Of a stretch of DNA of 64,000 nt, positions 34,391 to 44,202 are shown one piece after another (within the stretch, counting starts at the first letter, position 1; every line of letters begins with the position of its first letter). Under the pieces are notes generated by a model that worked only from the letters and a program-made list of their open reading frames with translations, did no database searches and had not been told where the DNA came from. This stretch comes from an uncultured Neglectibacter sp. (GTDB taxonomy: Bacteria > Bacillota > Clostridia > Oscillospirales > Acutalibacteraceae): the NCBI GenBank assembly GCA_946554335.1, contig CAMNSA010000009.1, positions 46,284 to 110,283 on the forward strand, in the 5' to 3' direction. The translations under genes were made by a program, and so were the position numbers.

Positions 34391-37132
34391 TTGGCTGAAA
34401 AGAAAGCGAAGACCGGGGGAAAAAAGACGGCGGCTAATAGTTCCGCGGCAAAAAAGAAGCCTTCTGCCGCTTCTCGGACGAAAAGAAAGACGGCTCAAAG
34501 CACCAGAAACAACTCTGCGGCTTCGGTACATATGACGGCGGAAATGATCCGCCAGAAAAACCAGATCCGGGCAGTGGTGCTGTTCGCCTGCGCCATTCTG
34601 CTGTTTTGCCTTACGGTGATCGAAGGAGATAATCTTTGGCGATGGGCTCACGGCGCCGTTCTGGGTATTTTTGGAAGATGGGCTCTGCTGTGGCCCGTGC
34701 TGATGATTTATGTGGCGGTGGTCACTGCTTTGGACAAGCCCAGAGGACCTATCAGCGGGAAGATCTGGCTTACTGTACTGATCATAGTTCTGTTCTGCGC
34801 CACCGGCTTTATCTTTGCGGGAAAACCGATCCCTGCGGGGATGAATTTCGGAGAATACATCGCCTATCTTTACGGGCAGGAGCCAGGCGCCAGCGGCGGA
34901 GTGTTAGGCGGTTTGCTGGGTCTGCCGCTGCTTCGCGCCGTAGGCGGGACCGGGGCAAAAATCATTATTCTGCTGATGCTGTTTGTGTCTGTCATGATCC
35001 TGACCGGCACCACGCTCATCGGCCTTTTCCGCACGATCAAGAAGCCGGTGGATGTGGTTTCTGAGGGCGTACAGAACGCCCGGCAGCGCAGGGAAGAGGA
35101 GCGCCAGATTTTGGAGCGGGACAGAGCGAATATTGATGTTGACCTTGACGCGCTTCCCCAACATCCGGTCCGCGTGGATCCCTCTCAGCTGTTCGCTATC
35201 CCTCCCGTAGAAAAGCGAAAGAAGAAAGCGGAAGAGAATGAGAAGCTGAAAAAGCTCAATCAGGTGCTGGGCCTCAGCGAGGAGAGCGGGGAAGAGAAGC
35301 TTCCCTCTGGAAATCCGGCTCTGGAGAGCGCTCAGGAGCTGGAGGAGGCGGTAAAGGGGATCGAAGAGATCAAGATCCCTGTTCCCGGTGTGGACACTGT
35401 GCATGTGGAGGAACCGGCCGCGCCCTTCCTGCCTGAAACGCCGGAGGAAGAGCTGCCGGAGGGCAGGAAAGAGGAGAGCGACGAATCAGCTGCTGTCTCC
35501 CAGCAGACGGAGGAAGAGTCTCCCTTGGATGAGGTTGGAAAGCTTACCGAGCAGTTTGTCAAGGCTAAGGAAGAAAATGAAAAGCGAGAGACAGCCTCTT
35601 TGGAGCAGAGAAATCTTTACGCCGCCGCGGAGCAGTGGACCTACTGCTTCCCGCCTGTCACTATGCTGGCGCAAAGCGACCAGGGCAATCCCGCTTTGGA
35701 AACAGAGGAGCTGCAGACTAACGGCAGGATCCTGGTGGAGACCTTAAAAAGCTTTGGCGTGCAGACAAAGATCCTGGATATCTGCCGCGGGCCTTCCGTA
35801 ACGCGGTATGAGATCCAGCCGGCAGCGGGAGTGAAGATCAGTAAGATCACCAATCTTTCTGACGACCTGGCTTTGAGCCTGGCCGCCACCGGCGTGCGCA
35901 TCGAGGCGCCGATCCCGGGCAAGGCCGCCGTGGGGATCGAGGTGCCCAACAAAAGCAGAAACACGGTGCGGATGAGAGAACTGATCGAATCCAACACCTT
36001 CCAGACCTCAAAGGGCAAGCTGACGGTTGCTCTGGGCCGTGACATCGCGGGCCAGGTGGTTGTGGCGGACCTTTCCAAAATGCCTCACCTTCTGATTGCG
36101 GGTACTACCGGATCCGGTAAGTCCGTATGTATCAATTCCCTTATCGTCAGTATGCTTTATAAGGCATCTCCTGACGAGGTGCGCTTTTTGATGATTGACC
36201 CTAAGGCGGTGGAGCTGACGGAATACAATGGAATGCCTCATATGCTGGTGCCGGTAGTCACGGATCCCCATAAGGCTTCCGGCGCTTTGGGCTGGGCGGT
36301 TACGGAGATGATGAACCGCTATAAGATCTTTGCGCAGTTTAATGTGAGAAATCTCAGCGGATACAATTCTCTGGCGGAGTCCATGGGCTATCAGGACGAA
36401 AACGGACAGCCCGTTCCCGCCATGCCCCAGATCGTTATCATCATTGACGAGCTGGCTGACCTGATGATGGCGGCTCCCAAAGAGGTGGAGGATTCCATTT
36501 GTCGTCTGGCCCAGCTGGCCCGCGCTGCCGGAATGCATCTGGTGGTCGCCACGCAGCGTCCCTCCGTGGATGTGGTGACCGGATTGATCAAAGCGAATAT
36601 CCCCAGCCGGATCGCCTTGACGGTTTCCAACTCCGTGGACTCCCGCACGATCCTGGACGCAGGCGGGGCAGAAAAACTTCTGGGCAACGGCGATATGCTG
36701 TTCGCCCCGGTAGGCGCCCAAAAGCCCGTTCGCGTGCAGGGCTGTTATGTGTCAGACAGTGAGATCAGTTCCATCGTGGACTTTGTGAAAAAATCCAAGG
36801 CCATGGAGTACGATGAAAAGGTGATCGAAGAGATCGAACGCAACGCCGCCGGGGAGATGAATAAAGGGGCAGACGCTCAGGAGGCTTCCGAAGCCGGGGG
36901 AGACCCCATGATCGAAGAGGCTGTCAAATGCGTGGTCGAGGCAGGACAAGCCTCCACTTCACTGCTTCAGCGCAGACTTCGCCTGGGATATGCCAGGGCG
37001 GGCCGCCTGATCGATGAAATGGAGCAGATGGGGATCGTAGGCCCTCATGAGGGCTCCAAACCCCGCCAGGTTTTGATGACCTACGCCCAGTGGCTGGAGA
37101 AGAATATGCAGCGCGAGGATTCAGAGGATTAA
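34391..37132 (+). CDS. DNA translocase FtsK/SpoIIIE
   Basis: This 913-residue protein has a basic N-terminus, then about four membrane segments (55-220), an acidic Glu/Lys/Pro-rich linker (about 250-410) and the RecA-like motor: Walker [11 protein letters not shown] near 569-577 and Walker [16 protein letters not shown]-terminal gamma winged-helix domain ([25 protein letters not shown]) reads DNA orientation. It pumps chromosomal DNA across the septum at division or sporulation. The start is TTG 34391 after GGAGGG. It follows tepA by 70 bases and is followed within 3 bases by the metallo-beta-lactamase gene. Confidence 0.95.
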   Translation: MAEKKAKTGGKKTAANSSAAKKKPSAASRTKRKTAQSTRNNSAASVHMTAEMIRQKNQIRAVVLFACAILLFCLTVIEGDNLWRWAHGAVLGIFGRWALLWPVLMIYVAVVTALDKPRGPISGKIWLTVLIIVLFCATGFIFAGKPIPAGMNFGEYIAYLYGQEPGASGGVLGGLLGLPLLRAVGGTGAKIIILLMLFVSVMILTGTTLIGLFRTIKKPVDVVSEGVQNARQRREEERQILERDRANIDVDLDALPQHPVRVDPSQLFAIPPVEKRKKKAEENEKLKKLNQVLGLSEESGEEKLPSGNPALESAQELEEAVKGIEEIKIPVPGVDTVHVEEPAAPFLPETPEEELPEGRKEESDESAAVSQQTEEESPLDEVGKLTEQFVKAKEENEKRETASLEQRNLYAAAEQWTYCFPPVTMLAQSDQGNPALETEELQTNGRILVETLKSFGVQTKILDICRGPSVTRYEIQPAAGVKISKITNLSDDLALSLAATGVRIEAPIPGKAAVGIEVPNKSRNTVRMRELIESNTFQTSKGKLTVALGRDIAGQVVVADLSKMPHLLIAGTTGSGKSVCINSLIVSMLYKASPDEVRFLMIDPKAVELTEYNGMPHMLVPVVTDPHKASGALGWAVTEMMNRYKIFAQFNVRNLSGYNSLAESMGYQDENGQPVPAMPQIVIIIDELADLMMAAPKEVEDSICRLAQLARAAGMHLVVATQRPSVDVVTGLIKANIPSRIALTVSNSVDSRTILDAGGAEKLLGNGDMLFAPVGAQKPVRVQGCYVSDSEISSIVDFVKKSKAMEYDEKVIEEIERNAAGEMNKGADAQEASEAGGDPMIEEAVKCVVEAGQASTSLLQRRLRLGYARAGRLIDEMEQMGIVGPHEGSKPRQVLMTYAQWLEKNMQREDSED

Positions 37133-37135
37133 AGC

Positions 37136-38113
37136 ATGAAAGAGCTTTCCCCGGAAGAGAGAACAGTGCGAAGAAAGCGGAGAAAGCGTCTGCTTTCCAT
37201 TTTTGGGGCCGCCCTGGTGTCCGTTTTGGCCGTCTTCTCCTTTTTTCCTGCGGGCCGTTCCTTCTGGAAGCTTGCCTTTCGCGCCGCAGGCCTGGAAAAG
37301 GTCAGCGCTGTGTCAGAAAACGCCCCTTTGAGCATCCATTTTCTGGATGTGGGAAAGGCGGACGCGATCCTAATAATATGTGAGGGAGAGACACTGCTTC
37401 TGGACGCCGGCACCTTTGATAAGGGAGAGACCGTCAGCGATTATCTTACCGGCTGCGGCATCGGTCGGCTGGACCATGTTCTGTTTTCCCATACGGATGG
37501 GGATCATACCGGCGGGATAGCGACAGTGGTTTCAGAGCATGGCGCAAAGGAGATCTGCTGCGCTGCCCTTCAGGAAAGCTTTTTCTCCGGCTCTCAGGAG
37601 GTGGGAGAGCTCAGGGCGCAAGCTGATAAGAAGGAGATCCCTTGGCGGCTTTTATCCGCGGGAGATTCGTTTCTGCTGGGAGGAGCGGAAATCAGAGTCC
37701 TGGCGCCCTTGAGCGTTCTGGATTCTGCCAATGATTCTTCTCTGGTGATCAAACTTACCTATCATGACTTTACTGCCTTATTCTGCGGCGACCTGGAAAA
37801 AGACGGAGAAATGGAACTGATAGATGCCGGGACACCACTGCAAGCGGATCTGCTGAAGGTCGCCCACCACGGCAGCAAGACCTCAACGACAAAACGGTTT
37901 TTAAATTCTGTGAGTCCCCGGTACGCAGTGATCTCTGTAGGGACGGATCAGAATCGTCTGCCGTCCCGGCAGGTGCTCAGGCGTCTGGAAAATTTCGGGG
38001 TGGAGATCTATCGCACAGATACGGACGGAACCGTCGTTTTTACCTATGAAAATCAGAGGGTTTCTGTTTTTACACAGCGGGAAGCCCCAGTGGAAAGGAA
38101 GAAAGAGAAATGA
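37136..38113 (+). CDS. ComEC-like metallo-beta-lactamase-fold protein
   Basis: This 325-residue protein has an N-terminal membrane segment (about 18-45) and then the soluble metallo-beta-lactamase domain of the ComEC/Rec2 C-terminal type: LSIHFLDVGKADAILI, the metal motif FSHTDGDHTGG, FCGDLEKDGE and LLKVAHHGSKTSTT. The usual ComEC channel part is absent. Such stand-alone proteins may be extracellular nucleases or phosphodiesterases; that is inference. It overlaps the next gene by ATGA, and that gene encodes the DUF3006 protein often found beside it. Confidence 0.88.
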   Translation: MKELSPEERTVRRKRRKRLLSIFGAALVSVLAVFSFFPAGRSFWKLAFRAAGLEKVSAVSENAPLSIHFLDVGKADAILIICEGETLLLDAGTFDKGETVSDYLTGCGIGRLDHVLFSHTDGDHTGGIATVVSEHGAKEICCAALQESFFSGSQEVGELRAQADKKEIPWRLLSAGDSFLLGGAEIRVLAPLSVLDSANDSSLVIKLTYHDFTALFCGDLEKDGEMELIDAGTPLQADLLKVAHHGSKTSTTKRFLNSVSPRYAVISVGTDQNRLPSRQVLRRLENFGVEIYRTDTDGTVVFTYENQRVSVFTQREAPVERKKEK

Positions 38114-38328
38114 AGCAGCTTGTGATCGATCGTTTTGAGGGAAAGTACGCGATCTGTGAGGACAAGGAGGACCGTTATTTTGCCATAGAACTCCAGGAAC
38201 TGCCCCAGGGAGCGAAGGAGGGCCATGTTCTGTCCATTTCGGACGATGGGGTGCTTTCCCTGGATCTTGAGGCGACAGAGCAAAGAAGAAAGAGGATCCT
38301 GGAAAAGCAGGGCCGGCTGTTTCAATAA
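38110..38328 (+). CDS. DUF3006 small protein
   Basis: This 72-residue protein reads VIDRFEGKYAICED..FAIELQELPQGAKEGHVL, matching the small DUF3006 family, predicted beta-barrel-like and often paired with ComEC-like hydrolases. The start overlaps the upstream stop as ATGA, with AGGAAG before it. Function is unknown, and pairing suggests the two act together. Confidence 0.85.
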   Translation: MKQLVIDRFEGKYAICEDKEDRYFAIELQELPQGAKEGHVLSISDDGVLSLDLEATEQRRKRILEKQGRLFQ

Positions 38329-38401
38329 ACCTGGAGAAAGCTTGAGAGCAATGGGCGGGATCTTAGCTGTGGATTTCCGCTGGACAATCTTGTTTGACTG
38401 C

Positions 38402-38443
38402 AAAAAAGCAGGGCAAGCCAAATTGGCCTGCCCTGCTTTTTGT
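38402..38443. terminator. Bidirectional intrinsic terminator
   Basis: The stem AAAAAAGCAGGGCAAGCC / GGCCTGCCCTGCTTTTT lies between the convergent DUF3006 and rodA genes. Confidence 0.92.
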
Positions 38444-38475
38444 CCTTTTCAAAAACTGTTTTGAGAAGCAGAAAA

Positions 38476-39675
38476 TCAGATGTCCTTCATCTGCTGATAG
38501 CCAAAGCGCAAGGGCTGTTTTCGTTTCAGCCGAAGGCCGTCGCTTTCCTTTCTGCGCATATAAACGCTTTGCACAAGTCCAAATCCCAGATACAGGCAGG
38601 CGGCAGAGGAGCCTCCGGCGCTGAAGAAGGGAAGAGTGATGCCCATGGCGGGCAGCAGGGCGAGACACATGCCGATGTTGCTGATGCTCTGGAAAGCGAT
38701 CAGGCCAAAGAAGCCATAGCAGATGTATTTGCCCAGTTCTTCTCTTGCGGAAAGGGCGACGCGGAGCGTTTTTATCAGAAAGAGAAACAGGAGGAGGATA
38801 ATGAGGGAACAGCCCAGAAAGCCCAACTCTTCTCCGGCGACGGAAAAGATAAAATCACTTTGCTGAAAGGGAACGCTCTGGTTTGCCACCCTGCTTCCGT
38901 TGAAAAGACCCTGGCCGCTTAAACCGCCGCTTCCGATGGAAATACGCCCCTGATACTGCTGATAAACCTCATCCATCTGCATCGCTTCATTTTCCAGATT
39001 GAAAATAGCGATAAACCGCTTTTTCTGGTATTCGTCCAACACGAAATGCCACAACAGCGGCAGCGCGACGACAATTAAACCCAGTAAAATCCCAAAATAC
39101 CGCAGTTTCACTCCCGCTGCCAGGCTCATAAAGAGAAACATGGCAAAAAACACCATGCCCGCGCCGTCGTCTCCCTGAAAATGGCATAACAGAACAGGAA
39201 CCATCGCGTGGAGGGACAATAGAATCACCTGCAAGGGCTCATTGAGGCGCTCTCTTTTTTTTAAGACATCCAGATGCTTGGAAAAGGTGAGAATGAAGGC
39301 GATCTTCACGAGCTCTGAGGATTGAAAAGTTCTGCCGGCAATATTGATCCACGCTTTGGCGTTTACACCTCCGCTGCCTGTCACCGAATCCGCAAAAAGC
39401 TGGGTATAAATCATGAGAAAGATGGAAAATCCCGCGATCAAATACCAGAAATTACAGATCTCCACATAGTCGATCAAGGTGATCACTACCGCCCCGGCGA
39501 CGCCCAGCCCGACAGCGAGCAGCTGGGTGCGGAAGTAGCCGCTTCCCATTGCCAGATCTACGCTGCGCAGCAAAAGAAGACTGTAGGCGGAAATAGTCGC
39601 AAGCAGCGCCCAAAGAAGCAGGTCTGCCCGGCGTAAATATTGTAGAAGTCCTTTAAAATGGCTTTTCATTTTCAT
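38476..39675 (-). CDS. rodA: SEDS-family peptidoglycan polymerase RodA
   Basis: This 399-residue membrane protein has ten hydrophobic segments and SEDS-family marks: AKAWINIAGRTFQSSELVKIAFIL, the long extracytoplasmic loop with ISIGSGGLSGQGLFNGSR, SDFIFSVAGEELGFLG and the final LPFFSAGGSSAACLYLGFGLV. It polymerises glycan strands in elongation with a class B PBP. RodA is favoured over FtsW because of the FQSSELVKIA and FIFSVAGEELG forms and the absence of mur genes. GGGAAG precedes the ATG. Confidence 0.9.
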   Translation of the reverse strand: MKMKSHFKGLLQYLRRADLLLWALLATISAYSLLLLRSVDLAMGSGYFRTQLLAVGLGVAGAVVITLIDYVEICNFWYLIAGFSIFLMIYTQLFADSVTGSGGVNAKAWINIAGRTFQSSELVKIAFILTFSKHLDVLKKRERLNEPLQVILLSLHAMVPVLLCHFQGDDGAGMVFFAMFLFMSLAAGVKLRYFGILLGLIVVALPLLWHFVLDEYQKKRFIAIFNLENEAMQMDEVYQQYQGRISIGSGGLSGQGLFNGSRVANQSVPFQQSDFIFSVAGEELGFLGCSLIILLLFLFLIKTLRVALSAREELGKYICYGFFGLIAFQSISNIGMCLALLPAMGITLPFFSAGGSSAACLYLGFGLVQSVYMRRKESDGLRLKRKQPLRFGYQQMKDI

Positions 39676-39739
39676 GTTTTCTTCCCTGAAATTTCTATCA
39701 AGATAGGCGGAAGCCTCTGTGTATAACGAAGTACGGACG

Positions 39740-39768
39740 AAAATAAAAATATAAAAGAATTATGTCAA
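39740..39768 (-). promoter_or_regulatory. Probable promoter of rodA
   Basis: On the minus strand, a perfect TTGACA (39763-39768) and TATTTT (39740-39745) are spaced 17 bases apart. Confidence 0.55.
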
Positions 39769-39825
39769 ATAATTTTATCATACTTCAAAAGGGGATTCAA
39801 GATTTTTTAAAATCTTTCTTTGTGC

Positions 39826-39854
39826 TTTACTAATCGCCCAGAATATACTATAAT
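39826..39854 (+). promoter_or_regulatory. Probable promoter of the fhs operon
   Basis: TTTACT (39826-39831) and a perfect TATAAT (39849-39854) have a 17-base spacer, 54 bases before fhs. Confidence 0.7.
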
Positions 39855-39907
39855 CTACAAGGAAAAGAATTCTCTTGGCCTCTGAGCCGGAAAGGCGTGA
39901 GATCTGA

Positions 39908-41584
39908 ATGTTGTCTGATATTGAGATCGCCCAGAGCACAAAGCTTCTTCCCATCGCGAAGATCGCCGAAAACCTTGGGATCCAGGAGGAAGAGCTGGAA
40001 TTTTACGGGAAGTACAAGGCAAAGCTGAATGATTCTATCTTTAAACGGCTTGCCGGAAAGCCGGACGGGAAGCTGGTGCTTGTCACCGCCATCAATCCCA
40101 CTCCCGCAGGAGAGGGGAAAACCACCACGACAGCGGGCCTGGGACAGGCCATGGCAAAGATCGGGAAAAAGGCGGTTATCGCACTGCGAGAGCCTTCCTT
40201 GGGGCCGGTATTCGGGATCAAGGGCGGAGCCGCGGGCGGCGGTTACGCCCAGGTGCTTCCCATGGAAGATATCAATCTGCACTTTACCGGAGACATGCAC
40301 GCCATTACCTCCGCAAACAATCTCTGCTGCGCGATGCTGGACAACCATATGCAGCAGGGCAACGCCCTGGGGATTGACCCCAGAAGGATCCTGATCAAGC
40401 GCTGTCTGGATATGAACGACCGGGCGCTGAGAAATGTTGTGATCGGGCTGGGGGGAAAGGTGAACGGCGTTCCCAGAGAGGACGGCTTTATCATCACGGT
40501 AGCTTCCGAGGTGATGGCGATCCTCTGCCTTTCCGCGGACAGCAAGGATCTGAAGCGCCGTCTGGGAAATATCCTGATCGCCTACACCTACAGCGGAGAG
40601 CCTGTTTACGCGAGAGATATTAAGGCGGACGGCGCCATGACCGCTTTGTTGAAGGACGCCATCAATCCCAATCTGGTCCAGACCATCGAGGGGACTCCCG
40701 CAGTGATGCACGGCGGGCCCTTCGCAAATATTGCCCACGGCTGCAACTCCATCCGGGCCACTCGCCTGGCCTTGAAGCTGGGTGATTACTGCATTACTGA
40801 GGCCGGGTTTGGCTCCGATCTGGGCGCTGAAAAGTTTCTGGACATCAAATGCCGCATGGCAGGGCTTTCGCCCTCCTGTATCGTAGTGGTTGCCACAGTG
40901 CGGGCTTTGAAGTATAACGGAGGCGTTCCAAAAACTGATCTTGCTCAGGAAAATGTGGAGGCGCTGAAGAAAGGGACGGCAAATCTGCGCGCCCATGTGG
41001 AAAACATGAAGCAGTACGGAGTTCCCGTGGTTGTGGCCATCAACCGTTTCCACACCGATACGGAAGCGGAGCTTCAGGTGATCGACAGCTGCTGCCGGGA
41101 GTTGGGCGTAGACTACGCCCTTTCCGAGGTGTTTGCCAAAGGCGGAGAAGGCGGCATGGAGCTTGCCCAAACAATTTGTGATGTCATCGACAGGACTTCT
41201 GACACCTGTCATTTTGCCCCGATTTATCCGGACAATGCCGCCGTGGAGGAAAAGATAGAGACTATCGCGAAGAGAATTTACGGTGCGGACGGGGTCAATT
41301 ACTCCAATCAGGCGCTGAAATCCTTAAAGGAGATCAAGGCCCTGGGAGGCGACGAGCTGCCGGTGTGCGTTGCCAAAACCCAGTACTCTCTATCGGACGA
41401 TCCCACCTTACTGGGACGGCCCTCCGGCTTTTCCATTACCATCCGCGACCTGCGCCTGTCCAACGGAGCCGGTTTTGTGGTGGCCTACGCGGGAGATATT
41501 ATGACGATGCCCGGATTGCCGAAGGTCCCAAGTGCCGAAAAGATCGATGTAGATGAGGAGAATGTCATTCATGGCCTGTTCTGA
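39908..41584 (+). CDS. fhs: Formate-tetrahydrofolate ligase
   Basis: The enzyme makes 10-formyl-THF from formate, THF and ATP. The 558-residue length and the P-loop [20 protein letters not shown] are standard, as are [23 protein letters not shown] and [15 protein letters not shown]. It supplies the formyl donor for PurN and the AICAR transformylase encoded in this window, and pairs functionally with folD. It is the first gene of a tightly packed run fhs-tsaE-tsaB-rpiB-upp. The ribosome site (AAAGG) is about 12 bases from the ATG, rather far. Confidence 0.97.
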   Translation: MLSDIEIAQSTKLLPIAKIAENLGIQEEELEFYGKYKAKLNDSIFKRLAGKPDGKLVLVTAINPTPAGEGKTTTTAGLGQAMAKIGKKAVIALREPSLGPVFGIKGGAAGGGYAQVLPMEDINLHFTGDMHAITSANNLCCAMLDNHMQQGNALGIDPRRILIKRCLDMNDRALRNVVIGLGGKVNGVPREDGFIITVASEVMAILCLSADSKDLKRRLGNILIAYTYSGEPVYARDIKADGAMTALLKDAINPNLVQTIEGTPAVMHGGPFANIAHGCNSIRATRLALKLGDYCITEAGFGSDLGAEKFLDIKCRMAGLSPSCIVVVATVRALKYNGGVPKTDLAQENVEALKKGTANLRAHVENMKQYGVPVVVAINRFHTDTEAELQVIDSCCRELGVDYALSEVFAKGGEGGMELAQTICDVIDRTSDTCHFAPIYPDNAAVEEKIETIAKRIYGADGVNYSNQALKSLKEIKALGGDELPVCVAKTQYSLSDDPTLLGRPSGFSITIRDLRLSNGAGFVVAYAGDIMTMPGLPKVPSAEKIDVDEENVIHGLF

Positions 41585-42035
41585 TGGGAAGAGAAAAACC
41601 TATTTTTCCTCTTCACCGGAAGAGACGGAACAGGTCGCGGCTCTCCTGGCAGATACATTGACCGGCGGCGAGGTGATTGCCTTTACCGGCGGGATGGGAA
41701 TGGGGAAGACCGCCTTCACCCGAGGGCTGGCTGCGGCCCTTGGCAGCAAGGATGTGGTCTCCAGCCCTACTTTTGCCCTGGTTCACGAATATACAGGACG
41801 GCTTACGGTAGAGCATTTTGATATGTACCGGGTCAACAGCTGGGATGACTTATATTCCACCGGATTTTTTGACTATCTCGATGGAAACTGTGTTTTGGTG
41901 ATCGAGTGGAGCGAGAATATCGAAGCCGTTTTGCCGGAGCACACCATTTGGGTTCGGTTCCTTCCCGGAGAAAAGGAGAAGGAACGCATCATCACAATAG
42001 AGGGGAAGGAGGGGCTGTCGGAATGCTCATTTTAG
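41571..42035 (+). CDS. tsaE: tRNA threonylcarbamoyladenosine biosynthesis ATPase TsaE
   Basis: TsaE is the ATPase that works with TsaB and TsaD to make t6A37 in tRNAs reading ANN codons. The protein has the P-loop [37 protein letters not shown] and the VLVIEWSEN Walker B region. Of three in-frame ATGs (41553, 41562, 41571) the last is best spaced from AGGAG. It overlaps the fhs end by 14 bases and tsaB by 13. tsaD is not in the window. Confidence 0.95.
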   Translation: MACSDGKRKTYFSSSPEETEQVAALLADTLTGGEVIAFTGGMGMGKTAFTRGLAAALGSKDVVSSPTFALVHEYTGRLTVEHFDMYRVNSWDDLYSTGFFDYLDGNCVLVIEWSENIEAVLPEHTIWVRFLPGEKEKERIITIEGKEGLSECSF

Positions 42036-42721
42036 CGTTGGAATCCTCGGCGGCTCCGGCCTCGGCCGCCGTTTTGGAGGACGGAAAGCTGTTGGGAGAG
42101 TCCTTTGTAAACACTCGTCAGACCCACAGCCAGACGCTGCTTCCCATGGTAGAGGGCCTTCTTTCTTCCCTACAGAAACAGCCCGAGGATTTTGACTTGA
42201 TGGCGGTTTCCGCGGGTCCCGGGTCTTTTACCGGCGTGCGCATCGGTGTTTCCGCCCTGAAAGGGCTTGCAATGCCCTTTCACACGCCCTGCTGCGGAGT
42301 GTCCACTTTAGAGGCGATTGCTTGGGGGCAATGCGGGATGGAGGAAAAGGTGATCTGTGCCGTGATGGACGCCAGATGCCGCCAGGTCTATCACGGAATG
42401 TTTCAGATCCGCGGCGGGAAGCCGGTGCGTCTAAGCGAGGATCGGGCGCTTTCCATAGAAGAGCTGTTTGAGGAGGGAAAGGCTTACGGCTCCTCTCTGG
42501 TTCTTGCGGGAGACGGAGCTTCTCTGTGCTATGAGTCTTTTTCCTCCTTCGGAGCTGCTCTTGCGCCGGAATCTCTTCGCTTCCAGCGTGCCGCATTTGT
42601 AGGACTTGCCGCCATGGAGGGAGAAAGCTGTTCTCCTGGAGAGCTTATGCCCCGATACCTGCGCTTACCTCAGGCGCAGCGAGAACTGAACAGTAAACTG
42701 GAAAGGAACGAGAGAGTATGA
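42023..42721 (+). CDS. tsaB: tRNA threonylcarbamoyladenosine biosynthesis protein TsaB
   Basis: TsaB is the inactive TsaD paralogue that scaffolds the t6A complex. The 232-residue protein starts [19 protein letters not shown]. It contains LMAVSAGPGSFTGVRIGVSALKG split over the usual two motifs, and VICAVMDARCRQVYHGMF. The start lies inside tsaE with GGAGGGG upstream, and the stop overlaps rpiB as ATGA. The rimI and tsaD genes that often follow are replaced by rpiB here. Confidence 0.95.
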   Translation: MLILALESSAAPASAAVLEDGKLLGESFVNTRQTHSQTLLPMVEGLLSSLQKQPEDFDLMAVSAGPGSFTGVRIGVSALKGLAMPFHTPCCGVSTLEAIAWGQCGMEEKVICAVMDARCRQVYHGMFQIRGGKPVRLSEDRALSIEELFEEGKAYGSSLVLAGDGASLCYESFSSFGAALAPESLRFQRAAFVGLAAMEGESCSPGELMPRYLRLPQAQRELNSKLERNERV

Positions 42722-43164
42722 GAATTGCTTTGGGCTGTGACCACGGAGGATTTGAACTGAAGGAAGCGGTGCGTCTGCACCTGGAAGAGGCGGGATATGA
42801 GATCGAGGATTTCGGCGCCTACAGCACGGATTCTGTAGATTACGCCCCTATCGCTGCCAAGGCCGCCAAAGCTGTGGCGAAAAAGGAGGCGGATTACGGA
42901 GTGCTGATCTGCTCTACGGGAATCGGCATCTCCATTGCCGCCAACAAGGTCAAGGGGATCCGGGCGGCTCTGTGTACCAATGAGTTCTGCGCCGAAATGA
43001 CCAGACGGCACAACGACGCCAATATCCTGTGCATGGGCGGAAAGGTGGTCGATTCGGACACCGCCTGCAAGCTGGCGGATATTTTCCTTCACACGCCCTT
43101 TGACGGCGGACGCCATCAGCGCCGTATTGACCAGATCGCCCAGATAGAAGAGGGAACTCTCTGA
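42718..43164 (+). CDS. rpiB: Ribose-5-phosphate isomerase B
   Basis: RpiB interconverts ribose-5-phosphate and ribulose-5-phosphate, the sugar source for PRPP. The 148-residue protein starts [15 protein letters not shown] and has [21 protein letters not shown] (catalytic Cys in CSTGIG) and [15 protein letters not shown], all LacAB/RpiB features. It is coupled to tsaB by ATGA overlap and precedes upp, a PRPP user. Confidence 0.96.
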   Translation: MRIALGCDHGGFELKEAVRLHLEEAGYEIEDFGAYSTDSVDYAPIAAKAAKAVAKKEADYGVLICSTGIGISIAANKVKGIRAALCTNEFCAEMTRRHNDANILCMGGKVVDSDTACKLADIFLHTPFDGGRHQRRIDQIAQIEEGTL

Positions 43165-43216
43165 GCCCAAATCAGCTCAGTTTCCATTACAGCATAATAA
43201 AAGGGGAGAAATTGAG

Positions 43217-43855
43217 ATGCAGAAAAATGAAAATGTTTTCGTCATGGACCATCCTCTCATCCAGCATAAGCTTACTTTTTTAAGGGATGAGGCAACGGGA
43301 ACGAAGAATTTCCGGGAGCTTGTCAGCGAGATTGCCACCTTGATGTGCTATGAGGCTACACGAGATCTGCCCTTGATGGATGTGGAAACCGCGACGCCCA
43401 TGGAAAAAACCACCACGAAGGTGATTGCCGGGCGGAAGCTTGCCTTTGTGCCGATTTTGCGCGCGGGGCTGGGTATGGTAGACGGGATGCTCAATCTGGT
43501 TCCCTCTGCGAAGGTGGGCCATATCGGGCTTTATCGTGACCACGAAACCTTAAAGCCTGTAGAGTACTACAACAAGCTTCCTCAGGATATTGAGGAGCGG
43601 GATGTCATTGTACTGGATCCGATGCTCGCCACCGGCGGTTCTGCCATCGACGCCATCACCATCGTGAAAAGAAGCCATCCCAAAAGCATCAAATTTCTCT
43701 GCATTATCGCGGCCCCGGAAGGCATCAAGGCGCTTACCGAGGTCCACCCGGATGTTCATGTTTACTGTGCGGCAGTGGACAGAGAGCTCAATCAGAACGG
43801 CTATATCATGCCGGGCCTGGGCGATGCCGGGGACAGAATTTTCGGAACGATTTAA
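43217..43855 (+). CDS. upp: Uracil phosphoribosyltransferase
   Basis: Upp salvages uracil to UMP using PRPP. The 212-residue protein has [36 protein letters not shown], the PRPP loop [18 protein letters not shown] and the C-terminal [23 protein letters not shown] lies upstream of the ATG. It closes the fhs run and is followed by a terminator. Confidence 0.98.
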   Translation: MQKNENVFVMDHPLIQHKLTFLRDEATGTKNFRELVSEIATLMCYEATRDLPLMDVETATPMEKTTTKVIAGRKLAFVPILRAGLGMVDGMLNLVPSAKVGHIGLYRDHETLKPVEYYNKLPQDIEERDVIVLDPMLATGGSAIDAITIVKRSHPKSIKFLCIIAAPEGIKALTEVHPDVHVYCAAVDRELNQNGYIMPGLGDAGDRIFGTI

Positions 43856-43871
43856 GAGAAGAGCCATACCC

Positions 43872-43905
43872 GCGTGCCGTCTGTCAGGCGGCACGCTCTT
43901 TTCTT
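43872..43905 (+). terminator. Intrinsic terminator after upp
   Basis: The hairpin GCGTGCCG-loop-CGGCACGC is followed by TCTTTTCTT. Confidence 0.9.
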
Positions 43906-43964
43906 GTCACACAGAGGCTTCCAAGAAAAGACAGGAATTTCTTCCAATGAGAGGAAGAGTATGG

Positions 43965-44044
43965 TATAATGCACACAAAGACTTATGGTCGAGCCTCAAG
44001 GTAGCGCATTTGAGAAAGGCATCTTCACGAGCGCCCACCGCAGG
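43965..44044 (+). repeat. Structured intergenic repeat, module Y
   Basis: It starts at TATAAT and carries CAAAGACTTATGGTCGAGCC, a TTTGAGAAAGGCATCTTCAC segment and GAGCGCCCACCGCAGG. The blocks match, in order, the minus-strand copy at 25653-25735. Confidence 0.8.
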
Positions 44045-44049
44045 TGTGG

Positions 44050-44152
44050 TATAATGACCGCAAAGCGGTCATATGGGAGAAGGCTTGAAGCGTGAAGCGT
44101 TTTTCTTTTCCTTTGGAAATGCACCAGCCTTCTCCAAAGTAGATGCGCCTTC
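44050..44152 (+). repeat. Structured intergenic repeat, module X (double hairpin)
   Basis: TATAATGACC opens an 8-bp hairpin ATGACCGC-AAA-GCGGTCAT. ATGGGAGAAGGCT then starts a 10-bp stem (GGAGAAGGCT with AGCCTTCTCC) enclosing a TTTTTCTTTTCC tract. The module ends GATGCGCC. It lies just upstream of the yfmF-like gene. Confidence 0.8.
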
Positions 44153-44202
44153 GGCGCTTATGATGCAACCGAATTGCCAATAAAAGGAAAGTGAGAGTCC
44201 TT

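Noticed and set aside
39848..41212. A 454-codon open frame opposite fhs
   Set aside because: It is an antisense shadow of a strongly conserved gene, with no motif or ribosome site.
43965..44152. Insertion sequence remnant
   Set aside because: No transposase fragment, terminal inverted repeats at the outer edges or target duplication could be seen; a structured repeat is the better description.
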